Assembly: GCA_026874595.1 (NCBI GenBank)
Contig: CM049313.1
Span: forward strand, 15,809,508 to 15,873,507
DNA length: 64,000 bases
Reading direction: 5' to 3'
Origin: Sipunculus nudus
Lineage: Eukaryota; Annelida; Sipuncula; Golfingiida; Sipunculidae
In this document: positions 1-12,140 of the stretch, one piece after another
Layout: each line of letters opens with the position of its first letter
How positions within the stretch are numbered: position 1 is the first letter of the stretch
The notes under the pieces: generated by a model
What the model saw: only the letters and a program-made list of their open reading frames with translations
What the model was told of the DNA's origin: nothing
Databases searched by the model: none
Program-made: the position numbers and the translations under genes

Positions 1-470
1 AATCGGTCAGACGGTTCCCGAGATATGAGCTTGGATGTCTGCAGCATAAACTTGAATGTAGGTGGCGCCACCTGTCATTAAATCCAGACAGCTATCCAGG
101 ATGAATACACAAGCAAAAATTCAGGAGGATAAGTCCATTCACTCCAGAGATATGAGTGATTTGATTCCAAGGTAGATGAACAGATGGACGCTGTGCATAA
201 ATGGTTGCAGGTGGCGCCACCATTTTTATGTATGTTATAAAGCTATCCAAGGGCTATATTTGTGCCTTTTTTTTCCTGATTGGTCAAACGAGTCCGAAGA
301 TATGTGGATTGTGTCAAAACACACGAACAGATGGACACACTGGAGAGAGGAAATGTCAGAGGTCAACGCAACATATTTTGGCACCAGTTCACATGTGACC
401 CAATAATCGTGTAAAGTTTTAGTAAAATCTGCCCAGTGGTCTCAGAGTTCTATTCCGGCAACGAACGCGG
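1..470. repeat. Degenerate interspersed repeat, two ~149-bp units
   Basis: The 12-bp palindrome GGTGGCGCCACC occurs at about 61 and again at about 210. Both copies sit in similar context: AGATATGAG upstream and an AGCTATCCA-like word downstream. A third, looser copy of the AGATATG context lies near 294. A related palindrome, AGTGGCGCCACCT, is present near 39,986 in this window, which supports a dispersed family. No coding capacity is recognised. The family name is unknown to me. Confidence 0.45.
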
Positions 471-3400
471 CAGCGGCGGCGACGGAACCCGTTCAAAAAC
501 ATAGTATCAGCAAAACTTCGTTTTGGCAGATACAATAATAATAAAAAGAATAATAATGATAGTTATAATAATTATTAGAAGCATTGTCATGGTATGGTTT
601 CCTTAATACTCGTTCAATAAACGGTGACAGCATGATAGCCATGAAGCTTTCTTTTAGCAAAAAAAAAAAAACCAACCCTTTTCCATCAAGGTGTGTGTTT
701 ATTATTTCAAGACAGGACAAGTCATCGAGTACATCTTTCTGTCTGAAAAGGCCGCAATGTTTGACTAAATGAAATCTGCGGAAGAATATAATTCAAGGGG
801 AACCATCAGAGGTCCCATACAGAACAAACACTGTAAATTTGATAGGAATCTAAAAGTAATGCATGACAAATATGGTTCTTCACCTCTAGAAGAGCACAAG
901 AATAAAATATATTCAAACAAACGTTTCCTGTACACCACACTGCGGGACAGATAGTGCCCGTTGCTTGCGAGACTTTAGCCTATTTCATCTGAGCCATGAT
1001 ATGCCGTCTTCTGATTGGCTGTCTGCTTGGCTTGATGCTACCGTGTAGGCACTATACCTCACCTGACCATTCCTGTAACTAGGAGATGTCCGGGCTGGGC
1101 AAGATATGTGATGTATCTGACAGGACAAACTTAAACCCCGAAACTGCCAGATGAAACCGCCACGGGCCGCCAGTAAACATGGATTATGGTCCTATATCTA
1201 CATATTGATGTAGGCGGCAATGCAGTCATCAGTTTAAGTTGTCAATATATCTTTTCACCACACTATGGACATCTAGTGGCGACGAGAGACCTTTAGGTGT
1301 ACAGGTTCGTTTTATCGATGAAAAGTTCAATCAGAACTCTGTAATGTTAGACGAGGATTGATGAATGACAGTGATTTATTCAAAGGTTGGATCAACAATG
1401 CTGTGGAAGTGAAAGGGCCGAGACCAACAAGGGACCTTTGTGATAGAAAACAGATAATTAAAATAGTGCTGCTTGATTTTTGATTAGCGAGCTATAGAAT
1501 TTATAAAATTTAAAAACAACGTGAAGATAATTAAAAAAAAAAGCAAATTCATGGAATTTATGTCCTCCGCTTCCGCTTTTGTTGTCCCATACTTGCCCTA
1601 TCAATATGTTTTAGTTTGACTGTCCCCTGAAGATGTCTCCAAATGTCATAGTGGCTGTGTTATAGTTTTCATTGCCCCCTCAAGACGTCTCCACATGTCA
1701 TATTTTTGGTTGGGAATTGGGAACCAAAGGGGAATTGTTCGTCTCTTTTTGGAGTTTTTAAACTTTTAGACAGACACTCTAAAACCAATCCCAACCAAGG
1801 CATGCATAAGAGCAATCACTGTTCCAAATTTAAATGAACTCGGATAATATTTAGGAAAGTAATCGCACGAAAAAAAAACAACCCTTAGTTTTATTTGCAA
1901 TCCATTAATCCTTGCAGATGGCAAATAAAAGGCCTAAGTTTGCACAGATTGATTGCAATCCGTTTTTAATTAGGGTAAATAATATTTTATATTTTGAAGG
2001 TACATGTTTAACGTTACTTCTTTGGAATCATGAAAGATATTATAAATAAGCTATATTTCTTAAATGATGTAGTGGTAAACATCTTATTTGAGAAAATGAC
2101 GCATTCAGAAAACATGCGCGTCACATTAATTTTAACCCCTCACGTGACGTATTTTGTTTTCGATTTTTTAAAAATAAATGACGGTGTCTTAATAAACAAT
2201 ATGGAATATCACAAAGGCGATATCTCGGGCAGTATAAAGGCATTAAGAAAAACATCTATGAAATCTGACATGGATCTCGTGTATCAACGTGACAGACAAC
2301 GTCAAAGAAACTGCGAGTTGGATCCACCAGTCACATTTCAGGAGAGCTTTCACGGTTCATCCCATATAGGATAAAGATGTCGCCGAGCTTACCCAGTCCA
2401 ATTCCAAAATATATCATATGTAAAGGCTGAGCTGACAGGTCTGACTCTGATATAGTTAAGTGGTTAATATTAGGATTTTGATGTAAAAAGAACTGATAGA
2501 CTGAAGAGGTAGATCGATGGTCCCAGCGACAACCTTATTCCACTAGGCTTATCCCGCTTTCAAAACTAACGCAGAATATTCACCCAGAAGGACTGCGTAA
2601 TCGGTGTTATATATCCTGTTTTCTTGCTCATCTGACTGAGGACTCAATGAGGATATCAGACTGATCACTTCAAAGAACACTTTGAAGATAAGACGATCAA
2701 GGAAAATCTACCAATGTTCTATTTACATATAGAGTCAAGAGAAAGTCCTAACATTATGCGAGTTAAATATTAAGCCGTATGACAGAGTGACTGAATATTA
2801 TGCTTGATAAAATTTATGAACATTTTTTATTGTACCTTCCAAACTGATTGAAGATACCATTTTCGTCCTTTTGACCTTTTTCCTTAAATCGAGACAATTA
2901 GATTAAGTTTTTATTATGAAGCTGACCGTAACATTAACCAATTATAGCAAAATAGTGATTGCTTAACACAGATATGAAGGAATACATCTTTCCAAACTCA
3001 AGCTCGTCATGGGAAGCCATGACCAGTGGCATGCTGACAAAGTTTAGATGATTTTTAAACCTAGTATATTTTGTAGTACCCATGCGTACCCGAAACCTAC
3101 ATATGCATTTCTTTTAGACCATTACAATGATCTCAATGTAAGGGCTGGTGCTTTTTGAGTTGCGAACACCCAGCTTTCTGCTATCTTTGGGGACAGCGGT
3201 GGAAATCATGGCGGCCTTGGGACTTGATGGGTCAAAATTTCAGCGTGGGTCTGTAAGTTGTGATTGAACACATCCGGAAAAAAGGAAAGAAGAAAGCGAG
3301 AGTTCTTTCTTCCAAGGAAATCATTTTAATTAACGAGAGACTGGATTTTGTTGGGGCCTTTTCACCTGTCGAAGAAAGACTCACATTTATCACCACTGTC

Positions 3401-5900
3401 ACGAAAATGACATTACTGTTGTTGCCATTGATAAATACGTTGCGTTGTGTTTTTGGGGGTTACATTTTTGTTTCCTGAAGATAAGCAAGGAAGCACTTAA
3501 AGGACGTGCACAATACCAAAGGTATTCCGACATCCTTTGCCAAAGATCACTAGTATTCACTACGTGGTTGCTGTCTCGGGTGTTTCTTGTGTAGTGTTTT
3601 GAGTTACCGATCTTGTGTTCTTTGTAAAGGTGGTAAACATATATGATGTTTTCCTCTCCATCTATATGTCTGTGTTTGTTTGGTTCACCTGTGTGTAATA
3701 TGTAAAGTAATATGCAATTCACATTGTAAAAGTAATCACTTTTGTCACATTCTCATAACCGTTTTATAATGGATTAACCGCCAGGCAAATCATTAATCAA
3801 ATAATTTGCATTTCAATTTATAGAGACAAAGGAACGATGATGGTTCACTCCATATTGAACACCTTTGCTCAACAACCAAACTCTCAACTACAAAAAATCC
3901 CACCACACATATATAAAACATGAACTATATGTAATACATTTTCATATGGTTATTACGATTGTCATTAAAAGATTTAACATATGTATCAGTTAACTTTGAA
4001 ACAAGAAATGTCTCCAGGGTTGTTAGAGGAACAGAAGAATCGAAGTATTTTGGTAATCGTGGATTAAGTAACTTTAAGTATCTTTATTCACCGTGAGTCG
4101 ATCCCTTCAGGTTTTAGGTAACAAAAGAATCGTTAAGCTCGCCTGGAACCGCCATATGAGACGCGCAAATTGCGCAGTAAATATCCACATTACCATTGTT
4201 TGTTATGGCCTTCTGAGTTACAGAAAATCATTTAGACACTTAAGCATTAAACCTTAGTAGATTTATGGTCAATATAGGAATACAATAATAATATGACATA
4301 AAAATAAAAACTGACGGGGTTATGGGTGTAACAACCTAAAAACTGCATCATAAAATCGTCTAGTGTTACTTACAGAGATTATTGCAGTATATAACATAAC
4401 AGAGTAGTCAGAAAATATAATTAATGGTCATGGAGGAAAGGGTGCTAATCCAGATTACTGAGCAATAACTTATGTTGCGAGGTGGTTTATGCTGACATAC
4501 TATGACTACTCGGACATGTTCGCCTAGCTATATATTTGTTTTCCATAGTTTATTTTACGGTTCCCCTCGCTCCCATTAAACGAAATATGATATTAAAGTA
4601 AGAGTTTGCAAAGGCCATATAATAGTTTTTCTTTTTTACATTTTACATCATACTGTAGGATCTGTTTCAATATGGTATATGGTTGTATATGCCAATCTTA
4701 GAAGATGAAACGTAAGTATAAATTTTCTTTCAACCCCTCTCCAAGTCCACAACCAGGTATACCATATATCAGTTATCACGATGGAAATCATGTTCTCTGG
4801 ACCAAAAGATTACCTACCTATTTTTCACAGTTTTGCTGTAGGGCCGCATGGCCTTTTTGAAGTCACGGAGTCTGCATATATTGTATAGGTAATAATGTAA
4901 TTTATATAAAAATCATCTCGTCGTATAGAATATGCAATTGGCATATAGAAAAGGAGAAACCCCCCAAGATGACAGCTCTCATTTAATTAGTAAACATATT
5001 CAATACTTAATTTAACTTTACGTGTAAAATAGAGAATATTTTGGTGGGATAAATGTATGAAGAATACAGTGACTACGGCAGCCATAAAAATCTATCAGTA
5101 TAAGCAAATAATGAAAATCGCCATCGCTCCTGGAGTCTCTGAAGGATAAGATTTTGATGATATTGCCATATGCCGATTATATGGAATATAATAATGAAAA
5201 AATATTTTTTCCTTATCACTAGAAGGATCTGTATTAGTGGACCTGCTATTACAAAAATCACGTCGATTATCCGTCTATATATTTCTCTTAGCATTGTAGA
5301 AAAGAAATTAAAACTATGAAATCGAATAAGGCTAACTTCCGGAGTTACATTGCCTTTTCCGATTTCTTTATTAGCTCTCAATGTCCAATTCTGCATCATT
5401 AAACCTAAGATATCTGGCCATTAATTATTAAAGATCTTTAAGGTATAGTGTATCTGTACTCGAACAAAAAATAAACTTATAGATGATTTCAGTCCCGTTT
5501 GAAATATCACACACATAATTGAACTAATGTTACCTATTTGCTTTATATAAAGCCTGAACTTTCCTGTGAAGCAACATAATGATAAGGATATGGCTGAATG
5601 ATCTGGAAAAAACAACAGGATTACTTCATGCAAGAATAGTCCAGTTTAATTTGATATGAAAAAAGAACCAGGCTGCCGGGACGTGGTGCCGCCGACTTAA
5701 TATATCACGTTCCTTAGGAAAGGTGAAAATATTAAGATTTTTAACACAGGGAAAAGGTTGCCTAATAACACATGAGAAGCATCTGTCTACTATACGTCTT
5801 TGTGTATGAAAAGGATTTTAATTTAAAATCTAGTCAACATTATTGTGTGAAACTTCAGGAAGTACATTTTGACGGGATCTGATTCAATATACCGGGGGTG
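471..5900. other. Intergenic, no recognisable gene
   Basis: Only short, compositionally random reading frames are present (the longest is 114 codons at 2,030-2,374), with no family motifs. The one local structure noticed is a short direct repeat: a CCCTGAAGATGTCTCCA-like word at about 1,625 recurs in diverged form at about 1,678. No tRNA or rRNA was seen. Confidence 0.55.
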
Positions 5901-5913
5901 TGGGGTTGGTCTA

Positions 5914-6002
5914 TATGCCAAGTGCTATTGAGTGCTACCGCTTGGTAGGACTTCAAACCTCGGTTTTTACAGCTACTAGTATCACTGCTCAGACCAACGT
6001 GG
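5914..6002 (-). repeat. Possible tRNA-derived SINE fragment
   Basis: Read on the minus strand, the segment has an A-box-like TGAGCAGTGATACTAGTAGC and a B-box-like GGTTTGAAGTCC about 22 bases later. It is bounded by inverted GGTTGGTCT / AGACCAAC words. It resembles the tRNA-like sequence at the right edge of the satellite structure (28,882-28,947). A pol III tRNA-derived SINE head is an inference; no poly(A) tail or target duplication was identified. Confidence 0.3.
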
Positions 6003-6434
6003 ACTTACCTAGCGCAAGAGACTTTTTGCCGAGCGCGACAGATGTCATCATTTGACCCAATAATTTCATTAATCATTCGTTTAATAAACCAATGCAACAA
6101 TTTTATTATACAGAACGGGTTTTAACCCTAGGCCTGTATAGTTGTTTCTATGTCATAACATTACATTTTTCATATATTATATTATAATAAGGCCAATGTA
6201 TTCCCTCATAAATATACAACTATGTGTTTTATTTTATAAATAACATTACATAATAATTTATTTTAAATGTAAGAAATAAGATTTCTTGGTAAGAATTTCG
6301 AACTATACGAATCCTGCATATGTCTTTGTAAGCGGAGTGCCTGAACATGCTATCATTTAGTGGTATCGTAGAATACTTGTGTATTAAAATAATTAAATTT
6401 TATATGAAAAAAAAAATTCTCTCGCACATCTGTG

Positions 6435-6475
<41 letters not shown>

Positions 6476-6715
6476 ATTTATTTATATATATGCATATATA
6501 AATGAAATGTGTTATTATAAAAATACATAATTATATGGTTGTAAACACTGTTCTGGTCAATAAAATTGTTACATTGATTCATTTAACGAATAATTAACGA
6601 AGTTATTGCAATGATCACGTCAAATGAAGACATATCAGTACGCTCGGTGGTAGCGCTCGGGGAAAAGTCCAAGCGATCGGTTGACCCGCATTGGTCACGA
6701 CGCTGACAGCAGTCG
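5983..6715. mobile_element. Inverted-repeat (MITE/foldback-like) element with AT-rich core
   Basis: The left arm (about 5,983-6,128) and the right arm (about 6,537-6,715) are reverse complements with moderate divergence. Matched words in order include CACTGCT, GACCAA, GACTTTT, CCGAGCG, TCATTTGAC, ATTCGTT and AACAATTTTATT. The arms enclose about 410 bp of AT-rich DNA with a long (AT)n tract. There is no transposase reading frame, so it would be non-autonomous. The right arm overlaps the left edge of the satellite megastructure, so the two may share an origin. Confidence 0.6.
6437..6472. repeat. (AT)n microsatellite
   Basis: Uninterrupted AT dinucleotides in the loop of the surrounding inverted repeat. 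Confidence 0.9.
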
Positions 6716-6914
6716 GGGATTACCTCCATTTCCCCATATCCACCATATTTGTTGTAGTTTTCCTCTTTATATATCATGTGACAAATGTAGAGGGTTGGGG
6801 GAATGGAGGACTGCAGACACAAGATCTGATCAAATAAACCCTCTACACACATGGCCTTACTACCAGTCTGTGCCATAGCAGTGTCAGTGCAAGACGCCCA
6901 AACAACAGAAGCTG
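6637..6914 (+). repeat. Left flank of satellite megastructure, tRNA-like start
   Basis: GCTCGGTGGTAGCGCTCGG (about 6,641) resembles a tRNA D-arm/A-box region, and CGGTTGACCCGC (about 6,678) is B-box-like. Next comes TTACCTCCATTTCCCCAT (about 6,720) and, after an insertion of about 100 bp, CCCTCTACACACA (about 6,838). The last two blocks recur in inverted orientation at the right flank (28,850-28,880). This shows that the two satellite arms share a common edge sequence. Confidence 0.5.
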
Positions 6915-8839
6915 AACATGTAAGTCTGTGCTTTGTTTGTGACAGTGACAATATTGTGACACACACCCTTTATGCTTGCTTCTAAATTTGCTTGGGACAG
7001 TCTGTGCAATGTTTGTGACAATCTTGTGACAGTGACAATCTTGTGACACACTCCCTTTATACTTGCTTGTAAATTTGCTTGGGACAGTCTATGCCATATT
7101 TATGACAATCTTGCGAAAGTGACAATCTTGTGACACACACCCTTCATACTTGCTTGTAAATTTGCCTCGGAAAGTCTATGCCATGTTTGTGACAATCTTG
7201 TGACAATCTTGTGACACACTCCCTTTATGCTTGCTTGTAAATTTGCTCGGGACAGTCTATGCCATGTTTGTGAGAATCTTGTGACAGTGCCAATCTTGTG
7301 ACACACACCCTTTATACTTGCTAGTAAATTTTCATGGGAAAGTCTGTGCCATGTTTGTGACAATCTTGTGACAGTGACAATCTTGTGAAACACACCCTTT
7401 ATACTTGCTTGTAAATTTGTTTGGGAAAGTCTATGCCATGTTTGTGACAATCTTGTGACGATCTTGTGACACACTCCCTTCATGCTTGCTTGTAAATTTG
7501 CTTGGGAAAGTCTATGCCATGTTTGTGACAATCTTGTGACAGTTACAATCTTGCGACACACACCCTTTATACTTGGTTGTAAATTTGCTTAGGAAAGTCT
7601 GTGCCATGTTTGTGACAATCTTGTGACAGTGACAATCTTGTGACACACACCCTTTATACTTGCTTGTAAATTTGTTTGGAAAAGTCTATGCCATGTTTGT
7701 GACAATCTTGTGACAGTGACAATCTTGTGACACACACCCTTTATACTTGCTTGTAAATTTGTTTGGGAAAGTATATGCCATGTTTGTGACAATCTTGTGA
7801 CAATCTTGTGACAATCTTGTGACACACTCCCTTTATGCTTGCTTGTAAATTTGCTAGGGAAAGTCTATGCCATGTTTGTGACAATCTTGTGACAGTGACA
7901 ATCTTGAGACACACACCCTTTATAATTGCTTGTAAAATTGCTTGGGAAAGTCTATGCCATGTTTGTGACAATCTTGTGACAGTGACAATCTTGTGACACA
8001 CACCCTTTATACTTGCTTGTAAATTTGCTTAGGAAAGTCTGTGCCATGTTTGTGACAATCTTGTGACAGTGACAATCTTGTGACACACACCCTTTATACT
8101 TGCTTGTAAATTTGTTTGGGAAAGTCTATGCCATGTTTGTGACAATCTTGTGACAGTGACAATCTTGTGACACACACCCTTTATACTTGCTTGTAAATTT
8201 GCTTAGGAAAGTCTGTGCCATGTTTGTGACAATCTTGTGACAGTGACAATCTTGTGACACACACCCTTTATACTTGCTTGTAAATTTGTTTGGGAAAGTC
8301 TATGTCATGTTTGTGACAATCTTGTGACAATCTTGTGACACTCTCCCTTTATGCTTGCTGGTAAATTTGCTTGGGAAAGTCTATGCCATGTTTCTGACAA
8401 TCTCGTGACAGTGACAATCTTGTGACACATACCCTTTATACTTGATGGTAAATTTGCTTGGGACAGTCTATGCCATGTTTGTGACAATCTTGTGACAGTG
8501 ACAATCTTGTGACACACACCCTTTATACTTGCTTGTAAATTTGCTTGGGACAGTCTATGCCATGTTTGTGACAATCTTGTGACAGTGACAATCTTGTGAC
8601 ACACACCCTTTATACTTGCTTGTAAATTTGCTTAGGAAAGTCTGTGCCATGTTTGTGACAATCTTGTGACAGTGACAATCTTGTGACACACACCCTTTAT
8701 ACTTGCTTGTAAATTTGTTTGGGAAAGTCTATGCCACGTTTGTGACAATCTTGTGACAGTGACAATCTTGCGACACACTCCCTTTATGCTTGCTTGTAAA
8801 TTTGCTTGGGAAAGTCTATGCCATGTTTGTGACAATCTT

Positions 8840-11800
8840 GTGACAGTGACAATCTTGTGACACACACCCTTTATAATTGCTTGTAAAATTGCTTGGTAAA
8901 GTCTATGCCATGTTTGTGACAATCTTGTGACAGTGACAATCTTGTGACACACACCCTTTAGACTTGCTTGTAAATTTGCTTAGGAAAGTCTGTGCCATGT
9001 TTGTGACAATCTTGTGACAGTGACAATCTTGTGACACACACCCTTTATACTTGCTTGTAAATTTGTTTGGGAAAGTCTATGTCATGTTTGTGACAATCTT
9101 GTGACAATCTTGTGACACACTCCCTTTATGCTTGCTGGTAAATTTGCTTGGGAAAGTCTATGCCATGTTTGTGACAATCTTGTGACAGTGACAATCTTGT
9201 GACACACACCCTTTTACTTGCTTGTAAATTTGCTCAGGAAAGTCTGTGCCATGTTTGTGACAATCTTGTGACACACTCCCTTTATGCTTGCTGGTGAATT
9301 TGCTTGGGAAAGTCTATGCCATGTTTGTGACAATCTTGCGACAGTGACAATCTTGTGACACACACCCTTTATACTTGATGGTAAATTTGCTTGGGACAGT
9401 CTATGCCATGTTTGTGACAATCTTGTGACAGTGACAATCTTGTGACACACACCCTTTATACTTGCTTGTAAATTTGCTTAGGAAAGTCTGTGCCATGTTT
9501 GTGACAATCTTGTGACAGTGACAATCTTGTGACACACACCCTTTATACTTGCTTGTAAATTTGTTTGGGAAAGTCTATGCCACGTTTGTGACAATCTTGT
9601 GACAGTGACAATCTTGTGACACACTCCCTTTATACTTGCTTGTAAATTTGCTTGGGACAGTCTATGCCATATTTATGACAATCTTGCGAAAGTGACAATC
9701 TTGTGACACACACCCTTCATACTTGCTTGTAAATTTGCCTCGGAAAGTCTATGCCATGTTTGTGACAATCTTGTGACAATCTTGTGACACACTCCCTTTA
9801 TGCTTGCTTGTAAATTTGCTCGGGACAGTCTATGCCATGTTTGTGAGAATCTTGTGACAGTGCCAATCTTGTGACACACACCCTTTATACTTGCTAGTAA
9901 ATTTTCATGGGAAAGTCTGTGCCATGTTTGTGACAATCTTGTGACAGTGACAATCTTGTGACACACACCCTTTATACTTGCTTGTAAATTTGTTTGGGAA
10001 AGTCTATGCCATGTTTGTGACAATCTTGTGACGATCTTGTGACACACTCCCTTCATGCTTGCTTGTAAATTTGCTTGGGAAAGTCTATGCCATGTTTGTG
10101 ACAATCTTGTGACAGTTACAATCTTGCGACACACACCCTTTATACTTGGTTTTAAATTTGCTTAGGAAAGTCTGTGCCATGTTTGTGACAATCTTGTGAC
10201 AGTGACAATCTTGTGACACACACCCTTTATACTTGCTTGTAAATTTGTTTGGAAAAGTCTATGCCATGTTTGTGACAATCTTGTGACAGTGACAATCTTG
10301 TGACACACACCCTTTATACTTGCTTGTAAATTTGTTTGGGAAAGTCTATGCCATGTTTGTGACAATCTTGTGACACACTCCCTTTATGCTTGCTTGTAAA
10401 TTTGCTAGGGAAAGTCTATGCCATGTTTGTGACAATCTTGTGACAGTGACAATCTTGAGACACACACCCTTTATAATTGCTTGTAAAATTGCTTGGGAAA
10501 GTCTATGCCATGTTTGTGACAATCTTGTGACAGTGACAATCTTGTGACACACACCCTTTATACTTGCTTGTAAATTTGCTTAGGAAAGTCTGTGCCATGT
10601 TTGTGACAATCTTGTGACAGTGACAATCTTGTGACACACACCCTTTATAATTGCTTGTAAAATTGCTTGGTAAAGTCTATGCCATGTTTGTGACAATCTT
10701 GTGACAGTGACAATCTTGTGACACACACCCTTTAGACTTGCTTGTAAATTTGCTTAGGAAAGTCTGTGCCATGTTTGTGACAATCTTGTGACAGTGACAA
10801 TCTTGTGACACACACCCTTTATACTTGCTTGTAAATTTGTTTGGGAAAGTCTATGTCATGTTTGTGACAATCTTGTGACAATCTTGTGACACACTCCCTT
10901 TATGCTTGCTGGTAAATTTGCTTGGGAAAGTCTATGCCATGTTTGTGACAATCTTGTGACAGTGACAATCTTGTGACACACACCCTTTTACTTGCTTGTA
11001 AATTTGCTCAGGAAAGTCTGTGCCATGTTTGTGACAATCTTGTGACACACTCCCTTTATGCTTGCTGGTGAATTTGCTTGGGAAAGTCTATGCCATGTTT
11101 GTGACAATCTTGCGAGAGTGACAATCTTGTGACACACACCCTTTATACTTGATGGTAAATTTGCTTGGGACAGTCTATGCCATGTTTGTGACAATCTTGT
11201 GACAGTGACAATCTTGTGACACACACCCTTTATACTTGCTTGTAAATTTGCTTAGGAAAGTCTGTGCCATGTTTGTGACAATCTTGTGACAGTGACAATC
11301 TTGTGACACACACCCTTTATACTTGCTTGTAAATTTGTTTGGGAAAGTCTATGCCACGTTTGTGACAATCTTGTGACAGTGACAATCTTGTGACACACTC
11401 CCTTTATACTTGCTTGTAAATTTGCTTGGGACAGTCTATGCCATATTTATGACAATCTTGCGAAAGTGACAATCTTGTGACACACACCCTTCATACTTGC
11501 TTGTAAATTTGCCTCGGAAAGTCTATGCCATGTTTGTGACAATCTTGTGACAATCTTGTGACACACTCCCTTTATGCTTGCTTGTAAATTTGCTCGGGAC
11601 AGTCTATGCCATGTTTGTGAGAATCTTGTGACAGTGCCAATCTTGTGACACACACCCTTTATACTTGCTAGTAAATTTTCATGGGAAAGTCTGTGCCATG
11701 TTTGTGACAATCTTGTGACAGTGACAATCTTGTGACACACACCCTTTATACTTGCTTGTAAATTTGTTTGGGAAAGTCTATGCCATGTTTGTGACAATCT

Positions 11801-12140
11801 TGTGACGATCTTGTGACACACTCCCTTCATGCTTGCTTGTAAATTTGCTTGGGAAAGTCTATGCCATGTTTGTGACAATCTTGTGACAGTTACAATCTTG
11901 CGACACACACCCTTTATACTTGGTTGTAAATTTGCTTAGGAAAGTCTGTGCCATGTTTGTGACAATCTTGTGACAGTGACAATCTTGTGACACACACCCT
12001 TTATACTTGCTTGTAAATTTGTTTGGAAAAGTCTATGCCATGTTTGTGACAATCTTGTGACAGTGACAATCTTGTGACACACACCCTTTATACTTGCTTG
12101 TAAATTTGTTTGGGAAAGTCTATGCCATGTTTGTGACAAT
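8840..12140. repeat. 1,774-bp higher-order repeat inside left array
   Basis: The unit order and diagnostic variants of about 8,840-10,370 recur 1,774 bp downstream. These include the unit with CCCTTTTACTTG, the CTGGTGAATTTG unit and the GACGATCTTG unit. One private difference is CGACAGTG in the first copy and CGAGAGTG in the second (near 11,113). The whole pair is copied again by the 6,286-bp duplication. Confidence 0.8.

Noticed and set aside
2030-2374. 114-codon plus-strand frame
   Set aside because: No motif, no splice or promoter context; its length is within chance for this sequence.
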